Shown here: piece after piece, positions 16,481-24,392 of the stretch
How the letters are laid out: each line of letters begins with the position of its first letter
Position numbering within the stretch: the stretch's first letter is position 1
Source of the DNA: Anaerolineae bacterium
GTDB lineage: Bacteria > Chloroflexota > Anaerolineae > Aggregatilineales > Phototrophicaceae
NCBI GenBank assembly: GCA_022843385.1
Contig: JALHNT010000056.1
Span: 1-46,564 of the forward strand
Length of the DNA stretch: 46,564 nucleotides
Direction of reading: 5' to 3'
The notes under the pieces: model-generated
Told to the model about the DNA's origin: nothing
Seen by the model: only the letters and a program-made list of their open reading frames with translations
Databases searched by the model: none
Translations under genes and position numbers: made by a program

Positions 16481-17023
16481 ATGATTGAAACGCGGCGCTA
16501 TCGCCCGGATGAACTGCCCCTCTCGCTGGAACTGCAAATCCGCAGTTTCATGCGCGTCACCTGGCCGCAGTTGAATGTGGCAACCCGCCCCATCGCCCCG
16601 CCCGATTGCAACCCGGTTTATCATGTGGTGACCGATGGCGCTGTCCTCATCAGTCATGCGATGGTGACCGAAGAGCGCGGGCAGATCAACGGGCGCGATT
16701 ACCGGATGCTGGGCATGGGGACGGTGTTCACCTACCCTGATTTCCGCGAGAAGGGCTTTGGCGGTCAGGTCGTCGGGGCCGCCACCGAGTCGATGTTACA
16801 GGCCGGCAGCGCCGACTTCGGCATGTTGTTCACCCCGCCAGAACGGGGGGCGCTGTTCGCCCGGCACGGTTGGCAGAGCATCGAGCTGGACATCGCCATT
16901 GGCAGCGAGAAGCCGATTGAACTGGAAGACACGCTGATGGTGCATCCGCTGAACGGCGAGTGGGAAGCGCTGGAACATCTGCTGGAGGGCGCGACGCTGC
17001 GCATCCAGCCACATAGTTGGTAA
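16481..17023 (+). CDS. GNAT-family N-acetyltransferase
   Basis: 180 residues. The N-terminal strand-helix MIETRRYRPDELPLSLEL, the central strands (AVLISHAMVTEERGQINGRD, then MLGMGTVFTYPDF) and the cofactor loop FREKGFGGQVVGAATE at about 89-104 follow the GNAT pattern. FTPPERGALFARHGWQSI matches the segment that contacts acetyl-CoA and ends in GW/GF before the final strands. The substrate is unknown. A candidate TAGAAT box lies at 16443-16448 and AGAAAG precedes the ATG. It shares a divergent intergenic region with the DUF3179 gene. Confidence 0.8.
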   Translation: MIETRRYRPDELPLSLELQIRSFMRVTWPQLNVATRPIAPPDCNPVYHVVTDGAVLISHAMVTEERGQINGRDYRMLGMGTVFTYPDFREKGFGGQVVGAATESMLQAGSADFGMLFTPPERGALFARHGWQSIELDIAIGSEKPIELEDTLMVHPLNGEWEALEHLLEGATLRIQPHSW

Positions 17024-17142
17024 CCTGTGCAATTTATGCACATCATGGACTTTCGCTCGAATCTGTAAATCTCAGCAACTCTAATTCCTGACTCTACGTA
17101 TCTAAGGTATAGACCGTTTACGATACCAAAGGATGTGTTTTG

Positions 17143-19110
17143 ATGCGTAAAGGACTGTGGATAGTCTTGCTGGCAGCGCTGTGTGTGCTGCCATTTTCGT
17201 TTGTCATGGCACAGGAGTCCGTTTACAGCGACCCCGCTGGTCAATTCACCATCACCATCCCGACCAACTGGACAGCCACGACTGCTGATGATGGCACGGC
17301 TGTGCTGACTGACCCGGATGGACAGATCACGGTTTATGCCCAGGTCGTCGTGGCGCCGGACGTTTTGACCGCTATAGAGAGCGGTTGGGCGTTGCTGCTG
17401 CCGGAAGTGGAGTATGCGCCCCAGCAAACCAACGAAGTGCCATCCGCCCCCGGAATTGAGGCGACGCTGGTCGTCACCCAGGTGACCGATGATCAGACCC
17501 GTGTCTATCAGGCGTTTGGTCAACTGTTGGAGGGGCAGATCTATCTGCTGCTGTTCGATGCCGATCTGGCAGCAGCCAACCAGCGTGCTGCCCAGTTGAA
17601 TATCATCGCCACCGGCTTCACCATCACCGCGCTATCCAAGACCGACCTGAGCGATACCCAACCGCTGCCAGTCGATGAGACGATCATCGCCGAACTGGAA
17701 GCCTTCATCAACCAATGGCAGGCCGAAATGAATATTTCTGGCGCGGTGGTCGCCGTTGTGCAGGATGGGAAAGTGGTCTATGAACAGGGCTTTGGCGTGA
17801 CCGAGATGGGTGGTGATACCCCGATTACGCCGGAAACGCACATGATGATTGGCTCTACCGGCAAATCGATGACGACCCTGATGATGGGGACGCTGGTCGA
17901 TGATGGCTTGATGGAGTGGGATGACCCGGTAATCCAGCATCTGCCGAGCTTTGCCGTCGCGGACCCGGAACTGACCCGGGCGATCACCATGCGCAACCTG
18001 GTGTGTGCCTGCACCGGCGTGCCGCGCCGCGACCTGGAGCTGCTGATGAATGCTCAACAGGTGACGGCTGAGGATGTGGTGACATCGCTCCAGACCTTTG
18101 AGTTCTTCACCGATTTTGGCGAAGCTTTTCAGTACAGCAATCAGATGGTGGCGACCGGCGGTTACGCTGCGGCAGTCGCGGCGGGCGGCAGTCCAGACGA
18201 TCTGTACAACAGCTATGTGGAACAGATGCAGCAGCGCGTCTTTGACCCAATCGGCATGAGCCATACCACCTTCTCCTTCGAATCCGTCGAAGCGCGTGGA
18301 AATTTCGCCACCCCGCACGGCTTGACCGCCTTTGGCGAATATCAGGTAATTCCACTCAGCTATGAACAAATCCTCACACCGGTTGCACCAGCGGGCGCAT
18401 CCTGGTCAACCGGTCATGATATGGCGCTTTACATGCTGACTGAACTGGCAAAAGGTGTCGCGCCGGATGGCGAACGCATCGTCTCCGAAGTCAATCTGCT
18501 GGAGACCTGGAAACCGCAGGTGGCGGTATCCGCCGAGAGCAGCTATGGGCTGGGCTGGTTCATTGATGAATACAAGGGCGTGCAGTTGATCGAACATGGC
18601 GGCAATACGCTGGGTTTCAGCACAGACTTCGCCTTTCTGCCGGAGAAGGGTGTGGGCATCCTGGTCATCACTAACGCGCAGGCCAGCAATGCTTTTAACA
18701 TGGCGGTTCGCAATCGCTTTCTCGAACTCATCTATCAGCAGCCGGATGAAGGCAGCGAGGGCCTGACTTTTTTCCTCGAACAGCAGCAGGATGGTGTCGA
18801 AAACTTCGAGAAGAATCTGCAAACCTTCACCCTGGAAGAAGTCGAACCCTACCTCGGCACTTTCTCCAACGATGCTCTGGGCAGCATCACCCTGACGCTG
18901 GACGCGGAAAAACTGATGGTTAATGCCGGTGAGTTCCAGAGCGAACTGCGCAAAGCAATCAACCAGGCCACCGACAAAGTCGCTTATATCATGGTTGATC
19001 CGCCGCTGGCAGGCAGCCTTGGTTTTGAATTCCAGACCGATGAGGCGAGCAACCCCATCATTGTCCTGGATATGGTGACCGATGTTTACACCTTCACTCG
19101 ACAGGGGTGA
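17143..19110 (+). CDS. Secreted class C beta-lactamase-like serine hydrolase with N-terminal accessory domain
   Basis: 655 residues from ATG 17143 (TTG one codon earlier; AAAGGA is well placed). Signal peptide MRKGLWIVLLAALCVLPFSF, cleaved near MAQ. Residues about 28-160 form a separate domain (YSDPAGQFTITIPTNW ... GQIYLLLFDADLAAANQRA), similar in style to PsbP/DcrB-like folds. The hydrolase domain follows, with SxxK at S238-K241 (GSTGK), YSN at 331-333 and HGG from H485 (LIEHGGNTLGFST), i.e. the full penicillin-recognising set. A C-terminal beta-rich part (from about 560, EPYLGTFSNDALGSITLTLD) is common in these esterase/D-aminopeptidase-like proteins. It probably acts outside the cell on peptides, esters or cell-wall fragments; it need not degrade antibiotics. 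Confidence 0.88.
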   Translation: MRKGLWIVLLAALCVLPFSFVMAQESVYSDPAGQFTITIPTNWTATTADDGTAVLTDPDGQITVYAQVVVAPDVLTAIESGWALLLPEVEYAPQQTNEVPSAPGIEATLVVTQVTDDQTRVYQAFGQLLEGQIYLLLFDADLAAANQRAAQLNIIATGFTITALSKTDLSDTQPLPVDETIIAELEAFINQWQAEMNISGAVVAVVQDGKVVYEQGFGVTEMGGDTPITPETHMMIGSTGKSMTTLMMGTLVDDGLMEWDDPVIQHLPSFAVADPELTRAITMRNLVCACTGVPRRDLELLMNAQQVTAEDVVTSLQTFEFFTDFGEAFQYSNQMVATGGYAAAVAAGGSPDDLYNSYVEQMQQRVFDPIGMSHTTFSFESVEARGNFATPHGLTAFGEYQVIPLSYEQILTPVAPAGASWSTGHDMALYMLTELAKGVAPDGERIVSEVNLLETWKPQVAVSAESSYGLGWFIDEYKGVQLIEHGGNTLGFSTDFAFLPEKGVGILVITNAQASNAFNMAVRNRFLELIYQQPDEGSEGLTFFLEQQQDGVENFEKNLQTFTLEEVEPYLGTFSNDALGSITLTLDAEKLMVNAGEFQSELRKAINQATDKVAYIMVDPPLAGSLGFEFQTDEASNPIIVLDMVTDVYTFTRQG

Positions 19111-19215
19111 TAAGGCAGTCTCACGCGCTATTCATCTCAATTGATTACGCTCTACGGCGACGAGTCGGGCAGCGGCCCGGCTCCTCTCCCATACACGCTA
19201 GCAAAGGATGAGTGC

Positions 19216-21126
19216 ATGAGAAAAGCTTGGACAATGTGGGCGATTGGATTGCTGCTGTTGACGCTGGCGCTGCCGGCTGCGGCACAGGGTGCCCTGCCGC
19301 GTTTCGAAGCGGCTGATTGTATGTTCACCGAGCCGTCAGGCTATGACCCGAAATGTGGTTATGTCATCGTGCCGGAAGATCGCAGCAATCCACAGAGCCG
19401 CGAAATCCGGCTGGCGACAGCCATCTTCCGCAGCGACAACCCGGATAAAGCGCCAGAGCCGGTCATCTACCTCGACGGCGGGCCAGGCGGCAGCTCGCTG
19501 GAGTTCGCCAACCTGCAATTCAGCACCATCGGCGAGCCGTTCCTGGTGAATCACGATGTCATCTTCTTCGATCAGCGCGGTATCGGCCTCTCCGAACCGG
19601 CGCTCGATTGCCCGGAATACAGCGATCTGTTCCTTGAAACGCTCGACGAGGTGCTGTCGGTCGATGACTACAATCAGCGCTATACCGCTGCCCTGACGGC
19701 CTGTGCCGAACGACTGAAGGGTGAAGGCATCAACCTCGCCAGCTACAACAGCGCCGAGAATGCCGCCGATGTCAATGACATTCGGATTGCGCTAGGCTTC
19801 GACAAGCTCAACCTGTATGGTGTGTCGTATGGCTCAAAGCTGGCGCTGACCATCATGCGCGATCACCCGGAAGCGGTGCGCGCTGCCATCATCGATTCGG
19901 TCTATCCACCGCCGGTCAGCATCCTCGATACGCCGCAGACCTTCCTGCGTTCGCTCAATATTCTGTTCGCCGACTGCCAGGCCGACCCGGATTGCAATCA
20001 GGCCTATCCTGATCTGGAACGGGTTTTCTTCGATCTGATCGAGGAGTTGAATGCCAATCCGGCCACCTTCCAGGCAACCAATCTCGCCAACGGACAATCC
20101 GAGGATGTCATGCTGGATGGCGACGCCTTCGCCAGCCTGATCTTCCAGGCGCTCTACTCGCGCGACATCATCCCAACTCTGCCGGAGAGCATCTATCAGG
20201 TGCGCGATGGCAACTATGACTTCCCGGCGCTGCTGGTGTCGCTGCTGGTATTCCAGGTCGATGTCATCTCGCAGGGCATGAACACGGCCGTCCAGTGCGA
20301 TGAAGAAATCCCCTTCGATTCGGCAGAGACCATTACCGCTAAACTGGATGAACTGCCGCCCCAACTGCGCGGTTTTGGTGAACGTGCTGGTCTGAGCGCC
20401 GCTTATCTGAACGCCTGCCAGGTCTGGCAACCGGGGCAACCCAACCCGCTGGAGAACCAGCCGATCAGCAGCGACATCCCAACGCTGGTCGTCAGCGGTC
20501 AGTATGACCCGATCACCCCGCCGGCTTATGGGGCGCTGGCAGCCGAAACCCTGAGCAACAGCTTTGCCTACGATTTCCTGGCGACCGGGCATGGCGTCAT
20601 CGCCTCCAATGAATGCGCCTTCAGTATGGCGCAGGACTTCCTGGCCGACCCGACCCAGGCACCTGATCCGAGCTGCATCGACGAGCTAACGCCGCCGGAC
20701 TTCACCATCGCCGGCGAAGTCATCCCGGTCGAGGTGACTCTGGTGCCCTTCGAGGGCGAGACCTTCACCACCCTTATCCCCGATGGTTGGGAGGAGATCA
20801 TCGCTGGCACTTTCGGACGCGGGCAGACCGGCCTCGACCAGACGGCGCTCGCCATTCAGAGCGTGCCAGGAGCGGGGCTTGATCTGGTGCTGCCGGTGAT
20901 CGCCGGACAGTTCGGTGCGGACGCCAACGATGTCACTACCCGTGAGGTGAATGGCCTGTCGTGGCGGCTGCTGACCGGTGAGTTCCAGGGACAAACGGTA
21001 TTCGTTGCGGCGGCTGAAGCCGGCGGTCAGATTTATCTGGTCGTGCTGACGGCGACTGCGGCTGAAGCCGACGCGCTGTATGAAGCAGTGCTGCTGCCGG
21101 TAGTCGATAACTTCCAAGTGAAGTAG
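19216..21126 (+). CDS. Secreted alpha/beta hydrolase with TAP-like C-terminal region (peptidase S33-like)
   Basis: 636 residues from ATG 19216, which begins a signal peptide (MRKAWTMWAIGLLLLTLALP) and has AAAGGA upstream; the frame opens earlier at 19141 without signal character. YLDGGPGGSS at 85-94 is the oxyanion region, the nucleophile is S204 in YGVSYGS, and D431 (SGQYDPITPP) and H459 (ATGHGV) complete the triad in the TAP-like segment. This family removes N-terminal residues from peptides or cleaves esters outside the cytoplasm. Residues about 510-636 form an extra domain (FTTLIPDGWEEI ... GGQIYLVVLTATAAEADALY) that resembles the N-terminal domain of the preceding hydrolase. Probably co-transcribed with it or separately promoted in the 105-base gap. 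Confidence 0.88.
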   Translation: MRKAWTMWAIGLLLLTLALPAAAQGALPRFEAADCMFTEPSGYDPKCGYVIVPEDRSNPQSREIRLATAIFRSDNPDKAPEPVIYLDGGPGGSSLEFANLQFSTIGEPFLVNHDVIFFDQRGIGLSEPALDCPEYSDLFLETLDEVLSVDDYNQRYTAALTACAERLKGEGINLASYNSAENAADVNDIRIALGFDKLNLYGVSYGSKLALTIMRDHPEAVRAAIIDSVYPPPVSILDTPQTFLRSLNILFADCQADPDCNQAYPDLERVFFDLIEELNANPATFQATNLANGQSEDVMLDGDAFASLIFQALYSRDIIPTLPESIYQVRDGNYDFPALLVSLLVFQVDVISQGMNTAVQCDEEIPFDSAETITAKLDELPPQLRGFGERAGLSAAYLNACQVWQPGQPNPLENQPISSDIPTLVVSGQYDPITPPAYGALAAETLSNSFAYDFLATGHGVIASNECAFSMAQDFLADPTQAPDPSCIDELTPPDFTIAGEVIPVEVTLVPFEGETFTTLIPDGWEEIIAGTFGRGQTGLDQTALAIQSVPGAGLDLVLPVIAGQFGADANDVTTREVNGLSWRLLTGEFQGQTVFVAAAEAGGQIYLVVLTATAAEADALYEAVLLPVVDNFQVK

Positions 21127-21137
21127 CTTGTTTCAAT

Positions 21138-21163
21138 GGGGCGGTTCTGTAACGATCCGCCCC
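21138..21163. terminator. GC-rich palindrome between convergent genes
   Basis: GGGGCGGTTC pairs with GATCCGCCCC with one mismatch around a six-base loop. It lies 12 bases after the hydrolase stop and 10 bases from the flavin reductase stop. It shares its GGGGCGGTTC half with the palindrome at 42584-42611, so it may also be a dispersed element. Confidence 0.55.
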
Positions 21164-21172
21164 TGTCTCATC

Positions 21173-21793
21173 TCAGCCCAGCTCTGACGGCAGACGCTTG
21201 ATGTCGAAGAAGTCGTTGACACGGCAGTAGCTCGGCCCGGCCAGACGCCCAACCGCCTGCATCACGTCGAGATCGATGTAATTTCCCTCGCGATACACCC
21301 GATCATCAAAGTGCATATGGACGACGGTGCCGATCACCAGATTGCCCCCGCCCGGCTGGTCGCTGATGGTGATGACCTGGTTGAGGCGGCACTCGAAGTG
21401 GATCAAACTCTCGGCCACGTGCGGCACACTGACAACATGGCTGGGAGCTTCGGTCAGTCCAGCGCGCTCAAACTCGTTGACGTGCGGCGGCAGCTCGGTA
21501 GCTGTGATGTTCATGGCCTCAGCCAGCAGCTCGCTGACGAAGTTGATGACGTACTCGCCGGTGGCGCGGATGTTGTGCAGGGTGTCTTTCTGGTCGTGCT
21601 CACCGCGCACGCCGGGGCAGAAAACCACAGTGGGCGGTTCGGAACAGACCGCGGTGAAGAAACTGAACGGCGCCAGATTGGGGATGCCGTCGGCGCTGCG
21701 GCTGCTGACCCAGGCAATCGGGCGCGGCACGATCGAGCCGATCAGCAGCTTATAAACCTCGCGGTGGGGCAGATCGGCAGGGGTGATGTCCAT
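21173..21793 (-). CDS. Flavin reductase family protein (FMN-binding split barrel)
   Basis: 206 residues. The N-terminus YKLLIGSIVPRPIAWVSSRS with GIPNLAPFSFFTAVCSEPP is the FMN-binding signature of the flavin reductase/DIM6-NTAB family. FCPGVRGEHDQKDTLHNIRA and GEYVINFV continue the barrel, and IDLDVMQAVGRLAGPSYCRV closes it. Members reduce flavins with NAD(P)H or use bound FMN as cofactor for oxidoreductases in the cytosol. The ATG at 21793 has AAGGAG upstream. The divergent ferredoxin gene begins 163 bases away, so electron transfer between them is possible but unproved. Confidence 0.88.
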   Translation of the reverse strand: MDITPADLPHREVYKLLIGSIVPRPIAWVSSRSADGIPNLAPFSFFTAVCSEPPTVVFCPGVRGEHDQKDTLHNIRATGEYVINFVSELLAEAMNITATELPPHVNEFERAGLTEAPSHVVSVPHVAESLIHFECRLNQVITISDQPGGGNLVIGTVVHMHFDDRVYREGNYIDLDVMQAVGRLAGPSYCRVNDFFDIKRLPSELG

Positions 21794-21955
21794 GAAACGC
21801 TCCTTCAGATGCCAACACAGATCGGCTGCCAGTATTGCCCGAAGCCCGCCGCCTCACCAGCATCACACAGCATCTTCTCATCTGAAAATAGTTGGCAGTT
21901 GCCGCGCGATTCTTTATTATCAGGCGCATCATTATCCCATCATGGAGAATGCCCC

Positions 21956-22318
21956 ATGCCCACCATCACCACACCCGAAGGACAGTCATTCATCGTCGAA
22001 GCCGGCAAACGCCTGGTGCTGGCGCTGGAAGATAACGGCGTTGATGTGCTGCATCGCTGTGGCGGACATGCCCGCTGCACCACTTGCCGCGTCCAGTTCA
22101 GCGATGGCGAACCGACGCAGATGACCGTGGCTGAACGCGATCGGTTGGCCGATGGCGGCCTGTTCGGCCAGGTGCGCCTGAGCTGCCAGATACCCTGTGA
22201 CCACGACATGACCCTCAGCTTCATCAACCGCCTGCGCGAGAACACCTTTGACGACGCTGGTCATCGCCCGGACGATGCCATCACACCGGAGCCGCAGTGG
22301 GTAAAACGGCCCTATTGA
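21956..22318 (+). CDS. 2Fe-2S ferredoxin (plant/adrenodoxin-type fold)
   Basis: 120 residues from ATG 21956, with GGAGA upstream; the in-frame extension to 21311 is antisense to the flavin reductase and is rejected. The cluster ligands follow the C-x5-C-x2-C...C pattern: C35, C41, C44 (HRCGGHARCTTCRV) and C77 (LSCQIPC); C81 is extra. The tail after residue 90 is longer than in minimal ferredoxins and hydrophilic. It carries single electrons in the cytosol; the partner is unknown, although the neighbouring flavin reductase is a candidate. The DUF3267 gene starts one base after its stop, so the two are translationally linked. Confidence 0.9.
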   Translation: MPTITTPEGQSFIVEAGKRLVLALEDNGVDVLHRCGGHARCTTCRVQFSDGEPTQMTVAERDRLADGGLFGQVRLSCQIPCDHDMTLSFINRLRENTFDDAGHRPDDAITPEPQWVKRPY

Positions 22319-22319
22319 G

Positions 22320-22919
22320 ATGCAGATCATTCACACCCTGCCGGATGATTACCAGCCGGCTTATCATCTGAAGCTGTTGGAGCCGGGCAACCTGCTGAAG
22401 ATCAACCTGCTCTCGTTGATCCCGCTGGCGCTGGCGCTGCTGCTGATGGACGGCTGGTGGCGGCTGGTGCTGGCTGTGCGCGGCTCATGGCCGGGCGGCT
22501 GGGGAGCAGATCTTTCCGGCATCATCTGGGTGATCGGCCTCATCGTCATCATCATCCCGCTGCACGAATGGCTGCATGGGCTGGGCATCCGCCGCGCCGG
22601 TCATCGTCCCCGCTATGGCTTCATCCTGGAGAAAGGGGCTTTCTACGCCACCGCCGACCAGGCCTACTTCTGGCGCAATGATTACCTCATCATCGCGCTG
22701 TTGCCCGTGGTCGTCATCACGCTGCTAGGGATGGCGCTGGTGGCGCTGCTGCCGGATGTCGCCGGGTACTACGTCGGACTGGGAGTGGTCATCAACGCCG
22801 CCAGTTCGATTGGCGACCTGTGGATGACGGTGGTGGTATGGCGCTATCCGCCCAGCGCCCTGGTTCAGGATGAGATGGACAGCCTGCGCGTCTTCGTATC
22901 GACCTCTCGGCCTACTTGA
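22320..22919 (+). CDS. DUF3267 integral membrane protein, putative zinc metalloprotease
   Basis: 199 residues with four to five hydrophobic segments (INLLSLIPLALALLLM, IIWVIGLIVIIIPL, YLIIALLPVVVITLLGMALV and GYYVGLGVVINAASSIG). The second segment runs directly into HEWLH (PLHEWLHGLGIRRAG), an HExxH zinc motif at the membrane face. NAASSIGDLWM near the end could supply a third ligand (Asp), as in site-2-type and DUF3267 putative peptidases. The substrate is unknown. The start lies one base after the ferredoxin stop. Its stop codon overlaps a TTGACA box that probably drives the following arsR-type gene. Confidence 0.8.
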   Translation: MQIIHTLPDDYQPAYHLKLLEPGNLLKINLLSLIPLALALLLMDGWWRLVLAVRGSWPGGWGADLSGIIWVIGLIVIIIPLHEWLHGLGIRRAGHRPRYGFILEKGAFYATADQAYFWRNDYLIIALLPVVVITLLGMALVALLPDVAGYYVGLGVVINAASSIGDLWMTVVVWRYPPSALVQDEMDSLRVFVSTSRPT

Positions 22920-22944
22920 CAGCGACTCCGTAAGTTTGATAGGG
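22916..22944 (+). promoter_or_regulatory. Candidate sigma-A promoter for the ArsR-type gene
   Basis: A perfect -35 hexamer TTGACA (22916-22921) is followed, after about 16-17 bases, by GATAGG/ATAGGG as a weak -10. The start codon is 40 bases downstream. The -35 overlaps the stop codon of the preceding gene. Confidence 0.45.
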
Positions 22945-22983
22945 TGTATGCGGACAGGATAACGAATCAGGAAGCCTTCGCGC

Positions 22984-23298
22984 ATGGTTCTGGTCAGTGC
23001 CGCTCCGCCTACTCTCACAACCGATGATGCCCGCACGGTCGCGCGCTTTTTTCAGGCGCTGGCCGACCCGACGCGGGTGCGGCTGCTGAAGGCGCTGGCC
23101 GATGGCGAGTGGTGCGTTAGCGATCTGACCGACGCGCTGGGTATGGATCAACCGGCCGTCTCGCATCAGCTCAAGTATCTGCGTGAGATGAACCTGGTGC
23201 GCTGGAAAAAACGGGGCCGCCATGTGTACTATGCCCTGAGCGATGCCCATGTGCGCGATATTCTGTTGAGCAGCCTGGCGCACCTCGACTGCCGCTGA
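22984..23298 (+). CDS. ArsR/SmtB-family transcriptional repressor
   Basis: 104 residues. The winged helix is clear: RFFQALADPTRVRLLKALAD, WCVSDLTDALGMDQPAVSHQ, LKYLREMNLVRWKKRGRH and VYYALSD. The alpha3 site has a single cysteine (EWCVSDL) and therefore does not match the classical CxC arsenic/cadmium site. The last helix reads D-x-H-x10-H-x2-C (DAHVRDILLSSLAHLDC), close to the alpha5 zinc site D-x-H-x10-H-x2-E/H of SmtB/CzrA with Cys as fourth ligand. It probably binds DNA when metal-free and releases it with Zn(II) or a similar metal. The downstream desaturase-like gene starts 55 bases later and may be its target. Confidence 0.88.
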   Translation: MVLVSAAPPTLTTDDARTVARFFQALADPTRVRLLKALADGEWCVSDLTDALGMDQPAVSHQLKYLREMNLVRWKKRGRHVYYALSDAHVRDILLSSLAHLDCR

Positions 23299-23353
23299 TT
23301 ATGCTATACTGAGTTCAGGCTTGCCCCACTTATCTCCACTAAAGGAGCAAGCG

Positions 23354-24118
23354 ATGAATTTCCTGACACAGACATTCGAATCACTTTACACCATGCCGCT
23401 GGAACAAGCGATAGGCTGGGCGGCGTTGGGCAACCTGCTGATGTTCCTCTTCGCCCTGGGGCTGGGGGAGGCGCTGGTGCGGGGCAATCGTTCGCGCCAG
23501 ATCGGCGCCTCGGCACCACCGATCACCCGCGATGAGATCGTCCTGTCGCTCTCCTGCCTACTCCTGAACATCGCCGTCGCCATCATCGGCCTGGTGCTGT
23601 GGCGCGGCGGGGTCATCCACCTGCGCCCCAACAGCCTGCTCAACATGCTGATCGACTGCCTGCTGCTGATCGCCCTGATGGACCTGGGCATGTACGTCTT
23701 TCACCGGGTAGCCCATCACCGCTGGCTGTTCCCCATCATCCACCGCACCCATCACCGTTTCGAGAACCCGCGTCCGCTGACCTTGTTCGTGCTGAATCCG
23801 TTCGAGGTGCTGGGCTTCGGTGCGCTGCTGATCGTCGCCATCGCGCTGTCGCAGGCGTCGCAGGCCGGCATCCTGCTCTATCTGGCCTTCAATCTGACCT
23901 TCGGCATGGTCGGGCATCTGGGAGTGGAGATCGCACCGCGCCGCTGGCTGGAGTGGCCGGTCATCCGCTTCATCTCGACCAGCACCTTTCACGCCGAGCA
24001 TCATCACGATCCGTTCCACAACTACGGCTTCTACACGGTGCTCTGGGATCGGCTGTTCGGCACGCTCTCGCCGGATTACGCCCAGGACTTCCGGCAGGCC
24101 GTCGGGAAATCACTATAA
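23354..24118 (+). CDS. Sterol desaturase / fatty acid hydroxylase family membrane protein
   Basis: 254 residues from ATG 23354, with AAAGGAG upstream. Four or so membrane spans (QAIGWAALGNLLMFLFALGL, ILLNIA-type VAIIGLVLW, LIDCLLLIALMDLGMYVF, VLGFGALLIVAIALSQ). The di-iron histidine clusters are complete: FHRVAHHRWLF, IHRTHHRFENP and FHAEHHHDPFHNYGF. Family members hydroxylate or desaturate lipid chains at the membrane using O2. The substrate could be a fatty acid, hopanoid-like or carotenoid-like lipid. It follows the ArsR-type repressor gene closely on the same strand, so co-expression is likely. Confidence 0.88.
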   Translation: MNFLTQTFESLYTMPLEQAIGWAALGNLLMFLFALGLGEALVRGNRSRQIGASAPPITRDEIVLSLSCLLLNIAVAIIGLVLWRGGVIHLRPNSLLNMLIDCLLLIALMDLGMYVFHRVAHHRWLFPIIHRTHHRFENPRPLTLFVLNPFEVLGFGALLIVAIALSQASQAGILLYLAFNLTFGMVGHLGVEIAPRRWLEWPVIRFISTSTFHAEHHHDPFHNYGFYTVLWDRLFGTLSPDYAQDFRQAVGKSL

Positions 24119-24162
24119 GATTTTACAAAATTCGTCAACTGCAAAACTACCTAATCGACCTG

Positions 24163-24296
24163 ATGCCACCCAATGTGTGGCGCGAGCGGACTTCCGCCCA
24201 GGCAATCGCTACCCGCAGATGCATGATGAGTTGGGAAATGTGTTCAACGACGAGGAGTTCACCGACCTGTCCCCTGGTTCAGATGGGAATGAATAA
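24163..24296 (+). pseudogene. Frameshifted N-terminal remnant of a transposase (IS1182-like style)
   Basis: One frame gives MPPNVWR from 24163. A shifted frame from 24183 continues RADFRPGNRYPQMHDELGNV and FNDEEFTDL before stopping at 24294-24296. Together these resemble the N-terminal segment of a common transposase type, as I remember it (VARAAFPKGN, then RLRDELGTIFTDEDFADLFP). About 45 codons remain and the rest of the element is missing. It lies in the 274-base gap between the desaturase gene and the S41 protease gene. The assignment rests on remembered motif similarity, not a search. Confidence 0.55.
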
Positions 24297-24392
24297 CGGT
24301 TGAGCTGCGGTAAGCCGTTCCAAAATGGCAGGAGCGCCTGGTTATGCGCCCCTGCCAGATCAACCCGACTCAACCCTGGGAAGCGGGTACGC

